Origin: Trichobilharzia regenti
Lineage: Eukaryota > Platyhelminthes > Trematoda > Strigeidida > Schistosomatidae
Length of the DNA: 64,000 nucleotides
NCBI GenBank assembly: GCA_944472135.2
Contig: OX235270.1
Location: 79,059,168 to 79,123,167 of the forward strand
Direction: 5' to 3'
Position numbers and translations under genes: made by a program
Notes under the pieces: model-generated
What the model saw: the letters and a program-made list of their open reading frames with translations, nothing else
What the model was told of the DNA's origin: nothing
The model's database searches: none
Shown here: piece by piece, positions 1 to 14,500 of the stretch
Numbering within the stretch: position 1 is the stretch's first letter
How the letters are laid out: each line of letters starts with the position of its first letter

Positions 1-3000
1 AAATAATAAGAATGAGTTCACATCATTTCCTAAATTTGTTGTTCTTGCTTTGGAAAGAATTGTTTGAAATTACATCATAATCAAGTCTGTCTTACTGGTG
101 ATGACTTTTTTGACAACATCTGGAACTATACTTGTACATAACCACTGATTCATAACTAAATACTTATCTGTTTTGTATGACTGAATTCACTTTTGCGTCT
201 AGTTTTTTCTGACTGAAAAGATTAACATTAGTAATAAGATATAGCATTTCAAAAAATGCAACTGCAAATTACAGTTTTTATCTTGCATATTTGTATTTTT
301 CAGATTCTAAAACATGGATTATTAAACATGGGACTTCTGACCGGTTAGTGTGAACAACTGTGCACGTTTAAAAATTATATATATATATATATATTTTTTA
401 TTTTGAAATAATTTGTAAATGTAAAACATGAATAATTTCCTAGTCTTCATTCACCTGAAGACAGTTCTATTTTTTCTTTTTTGCAATATTACCTCCTAAC
501 CTAAATATTCGTTGGGTAGTTGAAATAGACATGCGAATGTAACATGATTCATAGTTTTAACTATAATTATTTTCGTTCAGTATTTGTAATCAGTCTGTCC
601 TAGGTAATAAATTTCACAATTTATTGTTTAATAGTATATGTTCCAGAGTATATTCGTCCTGATTGTTTATGCTGACTTGCATTTCTAACTTGGCGAAGTT
701 ATGAATTCTAACTTCGAAACTACTGTCAGTATATTGCTAGGACAGCGATAAGTCATTGATAATACCCAGTTTAAGACTACCATGTTTATCAGTTCATTTT
801 TCAACTGCAGAAACTGATAAAGATCTTGATAATAGCTACATATCTCTAATTCCAAGATTTATAGATTACGTGAGTGCGTCATTATTCATTCATCAATAAA
901 ATATGCTGTCAAAATCCATAAAGGGGACCAATTGCTTTAAAATTTAACCGGTCAAAAACTAAGCTAATTCTCAAGATTTTCCTCTCCATGCAAATGTGTT
1001 CTCAACACTAGATAATATTGAAGTCGTGAGTAATTTGAAAGGATTAAATCAACATAAAATAAGAATGAAATCATGCTCTGATGGTTTACAATCTAGTTTA
1101 GCATACTAAATATATTCATGTGTCAAGTGTCTAGGTAGTTCTCCAATTCATTCCCTTCACATTGCAGTAGTTCTCGTGCAAATTAATTGAATTTTATGAA
1201 AAATTGATTTTTTTTGTATAAATATTTTCAAACACATCATCATTGTGCTCAGTCAAAATAAGGGGAACGACCAGCTGATGTGTGTTTACTTAGTAAAAGT
1301 TATTGGGCAGATTCAGTGGGTTTTTGACTGAAGAAAATATTAAGGTTTGAAATGCCAATATCCTTTGTGAATTGAGCATGTTCGTACCTTGAGTATGAGT
1401 CAAATACTTATATTCAGTTCTAAAATGTGTTGATTTGAATCTCGTGAATATCATAGAGAGATGTAGTTGGTTTCCTTGAATTTTCAATTTATCAGGGAAT
1501 ACTGCCTTACATTATAAAGCGTGTAGAAAGTCAGAGCAACATTTCACCTAATAATGAAAATGATTGCTGTTATTTTAGTCAATAGAAAAAAGTATCAAAT
1601 CTTTTATCATGAGCATAACCTAGTTTCCGAACGCTTTTTTTATAGATACTATAGGAAGAGTATGACCTTTTGTGGATATATAGAGTTTCTGACGAAGAAT
1701 ATTAAAAGGCTAGTTATAGTACATCTAAAGTTATAAACTAAATATTGTGTTGAACTGTCCTAACTGTGGAAGTTATATACTACCAGAATTCAACATTTTT
1801 TACACGATAATTAGCACTATATGTGCTCAAGAATAGCTTAAACAGTCGAGCAAGATGTGTTCTTAAATATGTAGTGGCTTACAAGTGAGCTTGCTGTGCA
1901 GATGGTGTATCGGAAAATTCACTCATATATTTCCAAAAGGGGCGGCAACATTCTTTGGCATGAATCAGTTAGTGTTCACCATTGTTTCATATATATTTCA
2001 TTTGTATTTCGTAAACTTAGCCATCACCTTTATCATAATTTCACAGACAATCTTATGTCATCTGTCATCAAATAAAATTTGGATTGCTACATAATTTTCT
2101 GGTTCGTAAGTTCTTGCATTAAGAAGATTTCTCTTTTATTTGTACATTGAGAAGTATTTGTGTGGTCTGAATCATAGAATACAGCAAAATTTAATAAATA
2201 ACAACCAACTTCGTTAAAATAAACAATACCTTCGTTAAGATTGTTGTAGTCCTATGGCTTATTCAGTAATATCTTACCCTAAGACTTTCTCTGAATGCAA
2301 ATATCACCGAAAATGTTTTCAAAAAGACATTGGTGCTTGTATTCGCCACTGTCGTTTGATTATACTTCGAAGAATCTAACTGGCGTTTATAATAAGTTGT
2401 TTTTCAAAATTCGCGTTTTAGTCACGACAAATTCTGAAGTTAAACTAGGCTTGTTTCCAAAGTAGTAAACAAGGAATTCTATTAATTTGACGTATTGCTT
2501 TAACAGCTGATCATTTGCCGGACACGCACAATGGTATGATAGTGAGCGGGAAGGTGATATTTTATAGGACTCAAAAAGAGATCAATTATGAGTGTATCTA
2601 TGTCCACTTCGATATAAATTATTTAAAGTTTTCAAATACAAACTGTACTAGTTTTATGAATTCTAACGTGATTGGTGACTTGATTCCATTCTCATTTTTA
2701 CATTTAAATCCACTTGAAATGTTTTAGGTTGAACTCATTCACTCTAGCTGGCTTTATTGAATAAAAATGTCAACCACTTGAACTGTGTAGTCTTTACCAA
2801 TATAGAGAATATTGTTTTACATGTCTTAAAGAAATAGTTAGAATGTACTTATCACGTGATAAAAGTATATATATCAGACGTAGATGTCAAAATGTGAGGC
2901 TAGTGGAGGTTAAATCATGTTTGGTCACGTTAAAGTAAACTGCCCTTTGTAAAGTAAAATTAAGGGATTAAAAATTAAAAAAAAGAGTAAAACAGATAGT

Positions 3001-4474
3001 TCATCATGCTAGTAAAGTCTAGACAAATATCAGTTGTCTGTTATTGAAGCTTTTCTTTTGTAATGTTAAAGGTGATAAATATGTTGTGGTTAGAAGCTTA
3101 TTTCATAATTTTTATCGTGCTGTTAAAAATAATAAATGGAGAACTTACTTGAATGTGAGGAATAATAAATTAACTACAGTCATATCTTTTAATTCATCGG
3201 ATACACTAACGTGTTTTCTAAATATTCAGTTGTAATACAAGCAAGGTGTCATGCGAGCTGAATTTTTATTATTAATAATATAGCTAATCAGCTGTTTATC
3301 AAAAGGTCTATCCAATCTCATCACCGTATCTTCTATGCAAGGTAATTGAAACAGGCATCTAGTCTTAGAACTAATCATAATGTTAGACGGACACCTGCAT
3401 ATTACAGATAATCAACACCACTTAGATTTTGTTTACTGAGTTTGCAGGTGAGCTTTAATTAACACACAGAGTGATGTAGTATTAACAACTGGATGAGGTT
3501 ATTATATGATTATGAGCAATAATTTATGTTCCAAATGTTATCCGGTTGTTATTACTGCATCACTGTGTGATATTTAAAATAAACCTTATCTAATATGGAA
3601 TTAAATTCTCCCACAGTGCCCAAGTTCTACACTTACATTAAGCTTTAATTACCCTTACTAACAACATATAGTTGTTTCTTATGCGATATAGCGTAACACT
3701 GTAAGTCAAAAATGAGTATGTATACGATTCAAGGACAATTACTTGTATAGTTAGGGTTTTGATAAATCATCTGCTAACCTTCATCTTCCCTAATGAACAA
3801 TTTTAAGTGAGGTAGGACTAGGTTGGAAAGGAATCGGGGGTGGCAGAATTTATGAAGTTGCTTAATTCCACATAGGGTGTAGGTTGTTTTGTTGTTATAA
3901 TCAGTATGCTAAAAATTAATAACTGAGTACTTCCGGTGATATGACTGAAAATAGTTGATAGTGGTTTGCGTGTATCCACTCATTATTTTCCGAATCCTGA
4001 ATATCTCAACTAGTTCCCATTAAATTATTCCTCCAACGCACCTTTGTCCATTGTGGTTTCATTTTCCCTCTCTTCTGCTTGCTTGTTCAATGTATAGCCA
4101 ATGGAACTGAACCACCTTACTGCAAAGTTATATATTGATTCGTCAGTTGGTTATCACCCCGCTACTGACCTTTGACTACAAATATTAGTTTGGTTGTATT
4201 CTTCTTGTGGAGCTGTGGCTGATTAATGTAAATGGTTGTCTTCCAACCACTAGGCGATGGATTCCGAACCCTGCTTCATCTATCATCAAAGTTTTGAACA
4301 GCCAGGTAGTATCATTAGTCCTCACAAAATAGGTGTGGCTTATTGTCAGCTGCATGGAATTGCAAGTGGTTGTTGAGTAACATTCTGTATTTTTCATTTA
4401 TATTCTTCACTTAACCTATTTTGTTCGCATTACATGCACTTCAACTCGATGTTTTTTTGTTTTCTTGCTTCTAG
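1..4474. other. 5' flank of the receptor gene, no supported exon
   Basis: AT-rich sequence in which I can support no coding exon. The open frames here are short and have no recognisable domain. The upstream exons of the MuSK/ROR-like gene (signal peptide, any immunoglobulin domains) must lie here or beyond the left edge, because the first recognised exon at 4475 begins in mid-codon and needs two bases from an earlier exon. A weak candidate is 2506-2553, which has an acceptor after TTTAACAG, 15 open codons and a GTGATA donor. Its phase does not join exon 4475, so it is not called. Confidence 0.6.
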
Positions 4475-4903
4475 ACAGTCCCATTGTCAGTTATACTCAT
4501 CTGTTTTACCTAAATCCTCTATATGTTACCCATTCATAGAAAATATTGCCAATGAGTATAAGGATCCGTATTTAATCTCTCAATCTCGTGTGTATTCTAG
4601 CGAACTTAGTAACCAAGCTATTGAGAATCTGTTTAACAGCTGGGATAAATTGTTTTCATTGTCATCAACATCGATGTATTTATCAGAAACTAATGCAAAC
4701 TTTAGTGATTTATTGAATTCATCCAACACAAAATCAAATATGACTATGAGTACAGAGAATTTACCAAGTGCATCGTGGAGATGTATTAATTGGGCTAAAC
4801 ATTTAACTTGTGCTATGTCTTATCCTCGATGTGAAATTCATGGCCCAGACACAGTGTCTCAATCATTCCTTGTGAATGATTATATTGAATATCCTGTTTG
4901 TGC
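4475..4903 (+). CDS. Receptor exon: Frizzled-type cysteine-rich domain, first part
   Basis: The acceptor is strong (TTTCTTGCTTCTAG before 4475) and the donor is GC|GTAAGT after 4903. The exon starts after two bases of a codon and ends with two bases of a codon. The translation has early cysteines (HCQLYSS, SSICYPF), then a helix-rich block (VYSSELSNQAIENLFNSWDK) and then CINWAKHLTCAMSYPRCE. This spacing parallels the ROR CRD (CQPY...IAC, IENQI, LCHYAFPYC). About 45 residues rich in S, T and N are inserted between the helix and the third cysteine, which is unusual. The domain would lie outside the cell and bind Wnt-like ligands in relatives. Confidence 0.82.
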
Positions 4904-7900
4904 GTAAGTTTCTCTGTGGTTATTTATGTATTAACCGTTTCGTAAACGACAGGTTGGACTGTTTTATTTTGAAATGGACAGAAGAGAATCGATTTATTTC
5001 ATTTACATAAACGAGAATGATATTTCAGTGAATTCGTTTTTGAGAAGATACGCTAGGAATTATTGAAAACCACCTTTGAAAATGAACTGCGGATCTTATC
5101 ACATTAATAGACTTATTTTTAAATAGTAGAAAGTGTTTGATACATTCTTAATTAACATTAACGCCATCGCATGGGTGGATATATATATATGAAGTGGATA
5201 GTCACTAAGGGATTCCATAGCTGTTTTAGTCCTAGTTTTGGAATCTTTGTCAGCATACACCAACCGGGGTTTCAACCTAAGACCGCTTGCAAGGTGAGCT
5301 CGTAGATCAGTTAGCCACAGGGACCGAACCCAATTGTCCATGAATTCTAACTTCTGCCAATTCGCGATATTTAGCTCAACCGCCGACTTATCTCATAGGC
5401 GAATAACTGTTGTCTTGCCTGACTTGTTAACCCCTCTGGCTACTTCTCACTAAAACTGCAGGCAACGCCTTTCATTGTAACCACTTGTATGTGGTGCTGC
5501 CTCCCTTTTCTAATGGTTCTTTAATTGATGTTAGCCCGTGGTGAGACCTGTAACCAATCAAATCCCTACAAAGCAAAACTTGACGACTAAGGAATTCACA
5601 TTCTTAAGGACGTCTATAAAATCTATAGAGAAATACTGCTGAGACTAGCTGAAATTTAGTTGTACAAATGAGAAACAGCCTTAACCACCGTTCAAATTAG
5701 TTTTAACGTAGCTTTGTAGAGTTTTGACTGACTTACACAGTACAAGTTTTTTTACCAGTATTAGCTACGGAAATTCTTGTATTAATTTTTAAAATAATCT
5801 GGAACAGTGTTATAGCGTTTATGTCTAAATATGACCTTTGGTTTGATCTGCGTGGTTACAACTATTACGAAAAATAAACAACACGGACTAGGTGTACATT
5901 TTGTTTTTCTAAAAAGTCTGTTTACTTGTCCACTTTTTTATGGCACAAGATTTTATGCAGTTTTCTTTCAGTTTAGAATAGTAATTCAGTAGTCCATGAA
6001 TGTAGGACCTAAAAAGTGTGAAACGACTCCACCCAATATTCAGGTTCACTTGAATTACCATATTGTAACCAGGGTTTTGAAGTTATAAGGTAAAAGTAAT
6101 TGATAATAATCAACTTTTCTTATTTGAAGTTAAAAATTAGTCATTTTACATTGGTTTTTAGCCTTTCAGAAATTCTCAGAGATAGGCAGGTACATAGCCA
6201 GATTTATAAAATTAAGGTTAAATATATGTAAAACTGAGGCAGGTTATGGAGTGAAGGACAAATCAACGTAGGACTTTGCACAAGAGTTCATCAGGTCAAT
6301 TTAACACATTCTGTGCTGGTGATGCATCGAAAAACGTTACAGTTTCAGGAGTTTCGTTCATACTAAACAGTGTTATCGCCAGCAGCCAACTGTCGTGGTA
6401 CATGCTGGTTTTTTGGTGGGGAGGGGTAGGTGGACAACTTATTCTAACTACTCAGAGTTAGAAAACGGCTTGGCTAATCTTCTAACCATTCAAGAGAACC
6501 ATCCTATTGGCACTGCATCCCTGTCGGTCTTCAGTAAAAATTCTCATTTAGATTATCACTTCAGTGTACAAAATTCACACTGTAACATAAGTAGTTTTAG
6601 TCCTATCATCATGTGTCCAATGTTTATAGTATATTAGGACATTCAAGCATGACCGTCCCAACCAGTTTAGCTCACTGAGTTGTGGAGAAAGGTAGGCCTG
6701 GTTATCACCAATGGTCATTTGAGTTTTATATTGTTAGTTAAAATAAGACTGATTATTATTTCGAGGTCATGTACAACTTTTGTAGGTTGTATAACGCCTT
6801 CACCCATACAGCTATAGCTTTTGACCCCTTATCATAACCTGACAGTAAAAATTGCACTATAACATGTAAACCTAGTTTTCACACAAACAGTACTCATATA
6901 GCAAAGTTTAAATATGTACCGTGTTCTGTTTTTGTATATAAAAAATATCTTGCAAACCATATAGACATTTTAGCTAAACTACCTGGAGTAACTGCGATTG
7001 ACAGATCTGTGTTTAAGTACGATAATTATGTGTAACCTGAAACATAACCTGTACTTATTGAAACAAATCGTTTGACATATTTGTACAGTTTAGCAGTTTC
7101 ATTTCGCAGGTGTTAACCTAAACTTATTGTGGGAGATTAGAATCAAAGGATGTGATCTAGGAGATAATAAGATGAGCAATATATATATTCAAGGCAAGAA
7201 ATTTCGAGTGACCCGTCCACCTACTTACAAGTAGTTTGCTGCTTTCTTTACTCCCATGTTTGTATACTCAAGTATTCTATTCTGTCGTTCAACCTTCAAA
7301 TGTATATCGTATTGCATTAAATGATGAGTGATGATGCATATATATATATCATAACTGAATAATATTTATTTTTCCAATTTACCCTACTGACATTTCATAT
7401 GTCCTCGCATTTTAAGCCAATATGATAACAGCCGTAGGCTATTCACGGATTCTTACTGTGAGAATAATATTCCCTTGGAACCCATTGTTTGTATCACACT
7501 ACCACAATATATATTAAAGATTAATTGTATGTTTTTTCCCGATAACAGAAAACATTGCCTAGCTGTCGCAAGCCTCTTTTGCTATTCCCCATTGAATATA
7601 TCTAATAATTCAGCTGTGGATGGACTAATCCACAATATCCTTCAAATGAGTCATCAACACCTCAATACATAAGGACTGGATGGTCAGAACTCATTAGTGT
7701 ACCCGAGGCTAAAAATCCAAACCTGATTAGTTTTTCTGATTTTGCGGCTAATGAGACATCAATGTATTCGTTTCCAATGTGTTCTTCTGCCGATGGTTAT
7801 ACTACATCCTCCACATCTCTTACAAAAAGTTTATGCACACAATTACCGCTGGAGAAGAGATTTCCAAAAAGCTACGCGGAACAAATTCAAAAAATTGACA

Positions 7901-10900
7901 ATCAACAGGACTGTAAGTTTTTTTCTACATATCTTTTTCCCAAGTTTTGTTTTAAAAAATTTAATACCATTAGTTGAATATACAAATATTAATTTCCATA
8001 CGCCTTTATCACCAATTTATCGGTTCAGATCATTTAGATGATAGTTAGTAACACTGCGTTAACCTGAGGTTAAATCAGCCACATTTGTTTATTTGCTCTT
8101 GGCCAATAAAATGACAAATTATCTACCGTCTAACTCCTTCCTATGTATGAATTCCTGATTCGAACATTAGTAAGCCAAATACAACTGCAAACTAGAGCTT
8201 ACATCGACACTATGGCAGAAAAATGTTGTGCTGTACACTGGAACAATCGTGTATGATTTAACTAAATAATAATGCTAAATATGGATATTGTGTATTGAAG
8301 GAAAGCAACAAATAGTTTATGTCATTATTAGATAGTGAGAATAGTGGTGCTGTGATATAATCACTTAAAAATTCAAGGTGCTCAGCTTAACCTAAGAATT
8401 GATTAAATAAAAGGTGCGTCTTGACGATATCTTAAGAATTTGTCTGAATATTATGCCTTTTTTAAATCCACAGTATCAAAAAGCATTTTGTGGGATATAG
8501 TTACTTTAATCTTGTATCTTCTCAATGTGATTCTAAGTAAAATCAACAGGATATGTAGTATTTATAATATGAGACACTTTAGTGACAAAATATAACCATC
8601 TTTCAATATTTATTTGTCATTTTTTCATAGTTCACCGGTAAAAACACTGAAGTTTTAATAGGTATCAGTGCTCATGGATTTGAAATGTATAAAATGTTGT
8701 TTAAACAATGGGGGATACTTTTGCTTTCTTGTCTTTACTTATCTTGACCCTCAGTTGTTTATGGCTGTGAGTTATTGATATAGGCATTCAACTTTCAGCC
8801 AACCAATGGGTCACAAATCGAAACCTTACAGAATTTATCAAAATTTAAATAATTGAGTACCACTAGTATTCTTGATACCATATGACTTGCTAATTATCTG
8901 ATGAGTGTACAGGTATGTAGCTCCTGACTGACATTATCCCTTCTTTTGTGGTGGCTCACTGTTTGCCTTGGGTGAACTTAAGTGAGATGGTATGTCAGAT
9001 ATTTTAATGCACTGAACCGTGAAGTATACATCGTCAATAGGAGGATATTTTTGTTGTTTTGAAATTGTATGCCCTTATTTGCCGTTAGTGTTGGTTGTTA
9101 GATGCTAAAGATGTCCTAGTGGGATCGTTTCCTTACTGTAATCTTCTGGTATGAATTATGTGTATTAGTGATTCTTGATCTACTCTACTACTTTAAGTAG
9201 TTAGTTATTACTAATTTAGCTTTTATTGTAAGTTTTATAGTGTTGTAACTCCTCCCAACATAATTTTTTTGTATACTCTAATGGCGTAATTCAGAATTAA
9301 CTCATTCTGGCTATGAATCATTTAGTTTTTTTCAGGAGAATAAAGTAATCGCAAGGAACTATATTTTACACTCAAAGAATTTTAGTTTTATGTAAACACC
9401 TTAGTTTTTAAAATCATATTTATTGATTGTATTTAATACTCATTCGGAACTGAAATCATTGTTCTTCTCAATTTGTGCATGAATAACATTGTTTATCAAA
9501 GCGACCTATACCCTGCAGACATTTCAGATGCCTTTTTATAACTAAATATTAACACCTTCTAGGTGAAATATGCTGGTTGTGTCATTGATGATGACATCTT
9601 TAGGCTAGTTCCTTGTTTACCTCAATTTGGCTGATTAGATCTTTCGATTAACTAGTGTCTTACTAGACACGTATGGTCAGTCTTAGTGTATACTATGCTT
9701 CCTGGCCTTCTATTTCTTTCTATCTATATTTGTAGTTCATTAGAATAATGTATAATCTTGTACTAACATAGGTAAAAACATTTGCACTGGATAAAAACGC
9801 AAATGAATTAGCATTAATTTCATCAGGAAATGAAGCATGTTTAAAATTAATGTGAGTATTTAGGTATTGTTTGATAAAATCTGTAATGATGTATCATTTA
9901 TTGAGGAAGTGAATGCTGAGGGCATAAAACATTGTCATGGAATGTCCACGATCAAAGATCAAAGCTCACAGAATGCCACACACCTCTTCTGGAGCTGTGA
10001 ATCTTTTTTTTTATCTCGAAAGTATGATCCTAGACTCAATTATATACGAAGTAAGTTGATAGGACCAATTAGTCAATCAATATAATCTGTCAGTCCATGC
10101 CGGTTTTATATAAGACCTTTTCACCTGCAAGCCAATTTGCGTATACCTTTCAGAGTATGAGTTTCACTTACAATAATATATTAATAACAATGATCCGTGT
10201 TACAGTTACACAATTTTCGAAACGTCATCCAGTATACAATACTGTTACACAATTTTCTCTCCATTTTCACCTTATTTATAACTACTTAGGTTTTTGGATT
10301 TTTACACTAGTCTAATTGTTGCCCAACAATATGCATATTTGCACTATCTAAATAATAATATTTTTTTAATTATCTTGCTAGTTGACTGTATCACTGGAAA
10401 TGGTGAAAATTACATCGGCTCTGCTACAGTGCCAGGATGCGTACCATGGGCTAATTTGAAATTTCAGGAAGATGATAATGTGCAAAATTTGCCACCCAAT
10501 GTTTGGCCAGGCTTATATGCATTAAATAGCTTCACCTTTCCTCATAGTTTGGGCTATGCAGCTAGTTCATCTGCTGTTTGTAGAAATCCAGCCGGTCTAG
10601 CCTCAAAACCATTTTGTTTAAGTCAAAGGAAAAACGAAGACAATTATCTAAACCCATTTAAAGAGATTCAGTCTAATCCTCACGAGAAATTGTTTCTCAT
10701 TCTTTGTCATGAGATTCCTCAATGTTTGAAAACGAATCTTAGCGAAGCCAATCATAACTGGACGACTGCTGCTGGATCAAATGGAGAGCTGAGAATAACG
10801 AAAGTCCGGTCAGAGGTACTCATGATAAAAATATTGATTTTAATTTTTATTTCTCCCGTAACTGATTATTCTATGCTAGTCGAATAATTCACCTAAAGTC

Positions 10901-11261
10901 ATTTCAGTTTAATCAAGATTTTTTTAACGAACAAGAACGTTTTTAACTAATGGATTATTCTTGATGGCGTAATCAACCTGATTTTTTGAATAATATTGAG
11001 CGTAGTCAAACGTATCTGCTTAGTCTGAGAATGTTTGGAGCTTCGGATGTGGATGTTCACATTTCTGCTATTTCTTTAACTTCCCTTCTGGTCGGCATAC
11101 GGCTTCATTATAAAAAAAAAACTTTGAATCAATCGCTGGATGTCATAGAAGAATTCTTGAACTTAGTGTTGAATATCTTTGCAGTTCATAGTGCAAACGA
11201 GATGTTTGAACAAAACTGTCTATTTCGCGATTGCTTTGACTCATGCTTATCTTTTGGCACG

Positions 11262-11324
<63 letters not shown>

Positions 11325-11548
11325 ACTGCCCACATAAATTTTTGCTTGTATTGTGCGCTGGTGAACATAATTATAAATTGATTGATAACGTATCCGATGT
11401 TATCATTTGAATCTGAAATCTAAGAGAAATTTATCGCTACGCTCTAAGTGCTGTTTTTTTAAAGTCACGGCTAAATCAAGGAAGCTATGCTTTTAAAATT
11501 AATCATTAATGGTAATTTTATTACTTTGCATGCAGATTACTTCTCACT

Positions 11549-11590
<42 letters not shown>

Positions 11591-14500
11591 TGTGTCTTAA
11601 ACTAAACTTCTATTGATTATTAGTACAAATGTTGGCAGTGTCTGTCTTATAATATGTACAACGATTCATTGTTTGAATGACTGTCTAAGCTTGTGCATTC
11701 ATGTCTTGTATAATATTCTGTGTCTATTTTTTTTCTCTCTCTCTCTCTGATAATCTCTACTCTGAACTTTTGCTCATTTCTTGATATATATATATATTGC
11801 ACAACTTATCACATGTTATTGCCCTTTTTGTGAATGGGTATTACGGTTTCGTCTTCATAATTAGTGAGGTTATTTTTTGTTTAACCTTAAATTACCTTTC
11901 TTAATATGTACTATGAAAGGGGTCAAAAATGAACTTGAATAAACTATGTGGTATCAGGTTTATGAGACGATAAAGGTAAGAATAAATACAGATAATAGTT
12001 AACAAATAAACGATCTCTTAAGACAGGTTTTAAAGGAGTTGCATTTCGATAGCAGAAGGAAAAAGTTACTGCATAAGCCCTACCACTTTCATTTCTGAAT
12101 CGCTTTTGATGACTTTTTGAGTCACTCATTCAGATGTTTATTCATAGGCCACCACCCTACGAAGACTTCGGGTATCAGTGTGTGTTATTTAAACAAAAGT
12201 ATCATTTCATGGTGCCTTGTAACGAGCTAATTATCATTTCTCAGATCATTCATGTGGTTAGGGGATATGAAACAGTATAGAAGCCTTTAAAACCATAGAA
12301 ACATCTGTATTAAGATATGATCTATTATTGACTAGTAATATTCATTATGCTCAAATACACTGATAGATCTTGGTCTTCCCATCGGATTCTAGAACTCTTA
12401 CTGAGTTAGTAGTGATCAAACATCGCGTAGGTTGGTAAAACCATATTTTACAGAGGAAAAATGCCTGTAGAAATGCTTTTCGAGTCTTGTTGATGTAATG
12501 TAAAAGCCATATGTGCTATAATTTGGCGTATTCCGCTCCGGATTTTGATGTTCCACTAGACTTTTCAACTGGCTAGATGGACAACTCAGTTTCAGAGTTT
12601 GGCTGCAGATACAGACTCTTGTCAATTTTGCTTAAGTACTTTACGAGACTGTAATTAAAGAGTTGAAAGAAACCTTTGAAATCTTGGTTACTACTGTCGT
12701 GTCATTATCAGGTCTAGATACACTTTAAAACTGAAGTGAATTGCTGTTTTAGATAAAACTACTTGTTAAACCTTCGAAGTACAACCTGAACCCATGGGAT
12801 AGTTTTTTTTCCGACTACTAGGTCATACTGATCTTCAACTGAAAAAAAATGAATCCGCCTCGAAAAATAAGCAGAAGTGTGCACTTACTAACTCCATAAG
12901 CCTTCGGATTAAAGTTTTAAATCAACTTTAATATCGCTTTTTTGAAAAGTTCGTTTACAAGGTTTCTGTGAAATATTCTTTTATAATAAATATGTATAGT
13001 TTTTTTCTGTTTTACTTCATTTTAAAACTGCTTTTGTGTTGTTTTTCCATTGAAAATAATTTTAGAAGACTGTTGCATATTCAGTTGTTGGATTTATTAT
13101 TTGCTTATTGGTCCTCATTAGTTGTATATTATGGTCGGTAAATCGTTGTGATAAAAATGTTTCGAATTCAAATTTAAACCTTCCCAGTTAAATTTTGGAA
13201 AGTCTTCTGGTGAAGGAGATAAGAACAGTTTCAATGAAAGTGATCAGGTGGGAAAGGGATTTTCTCAACGTTTGAATGGTTCTTCAGGTGGTGCAGAGGA
13301 AAAACGCTTAGAAAGACGAAGGCGATTACTCAATCGACGTCGTAGACTTCGTCAGCTTAATCCATGTTTACGTTGTATTTTGGGATTATATTATTTATGT
13401 GCTGATTTTGTACAGTCGGCAAGTACGCACAACCAGCCTCATTCTGTTTTCAGCATAATACATTCCCCAGTTGACAGAAATTCATCTTCAGTACGTGGTG
13501 AAACTGCTACAACTAACGTAGCTTATTTAAGCACATGTTTCTGCTTACCTCGCTTTCGTGAAAAGGTTAAATGTGAATCTTTTAGAATGAATCAATCTAC
13601 TTCGAGCTGTGCAAGACCTAGTAAATGTGTTATTGATGAGGAATTTGAGGCGAACACGTTAGGAATAAGTATGGGTAAATCAGGAGTTTGTGTGACTAAC
13701 GTACCTGAGGTTTTCTCCCCACCCAGTGCTATTGAATCTTCGACAAATATTTGTGTCACATGTGGAGTTTCTCGTAATGTCTTACTTAATATGTGTTCAT
13801 CTTGTCGTAACAGTCAACAAAATGCAACAGCTAAAAAAGATACTTCTCTTACTGTTGGCTCTTATTCCGATTGTGATAAGTCAGAGCAAATGTCATCCCT
13901 TGCTCTGGTTGATTCATCTATTCAATCGCTTTCATCTGCTTCAGTTAGTTTGGGTACCACAATATTCCCAGACAAGTTGTTTAATATGGCTTCAATGGTA
14001 CACTTGTTACACCCAAAGTAAGCATGAAGTTACTCTATGGTCAGCTATTTGTTTATTTGTGAACTTGTTTTCTAATTTTCTGTATTTATTTAGCTAATTA
14101 ACTTGACAAGCTTTCTAGTGTTAAACAGAATTGTGTGAACAGTAACATAACAGGGCTGTTTAGTAATAACAGTATTGTCATTGATCAGTCAAGTACTGAT
14201 ATGAAATACGTCTAGCTAACTTAATCACATACATTGACATTTGACTATTGATTAGTCGGCTACAGGTTGTTATTAGTAATACGTAACAGTGGAAGATAGA
14301 CGAGTTACATACATTATAATCACTGACTACAATCTATTCTCCTATTTTTGAAACAAGTAACAAAGGTTAATAAAGCAGGATTTAGTAGAGCACTAAAAAT
14401 TTGTTCTGACAGTACAATTGAACGTGAAATAAAGGCTCTAAATGATATTTTATCTAAGAATGGATGTCCTGAGAAGTTCACTAATAAATACTCTTGAAAA

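Noticed and set aside
1885..2094. Hydrophobic 69-codon frame with membrane-like character
   Set aside because: AT-rich sequence gives hydrophobic codons by chance; no splice or start context or homology.
2506..2553. Possible upstream receptor exon (15 codons)
   Set aside because: Phase does not join the CRD exon and no domain can be recognised.
9864..9994. Extension of the linker exon back to 9864
   Set aside because: It would need a 12-nt intron after the exon ending 9851, too short to splice; boundary left at 9995 with doubt.
11186..11368. Reading frames across the TA repeat giving YIYIYI peptides
   Set aside because: Microsatellite translated in both directions; not a gene.
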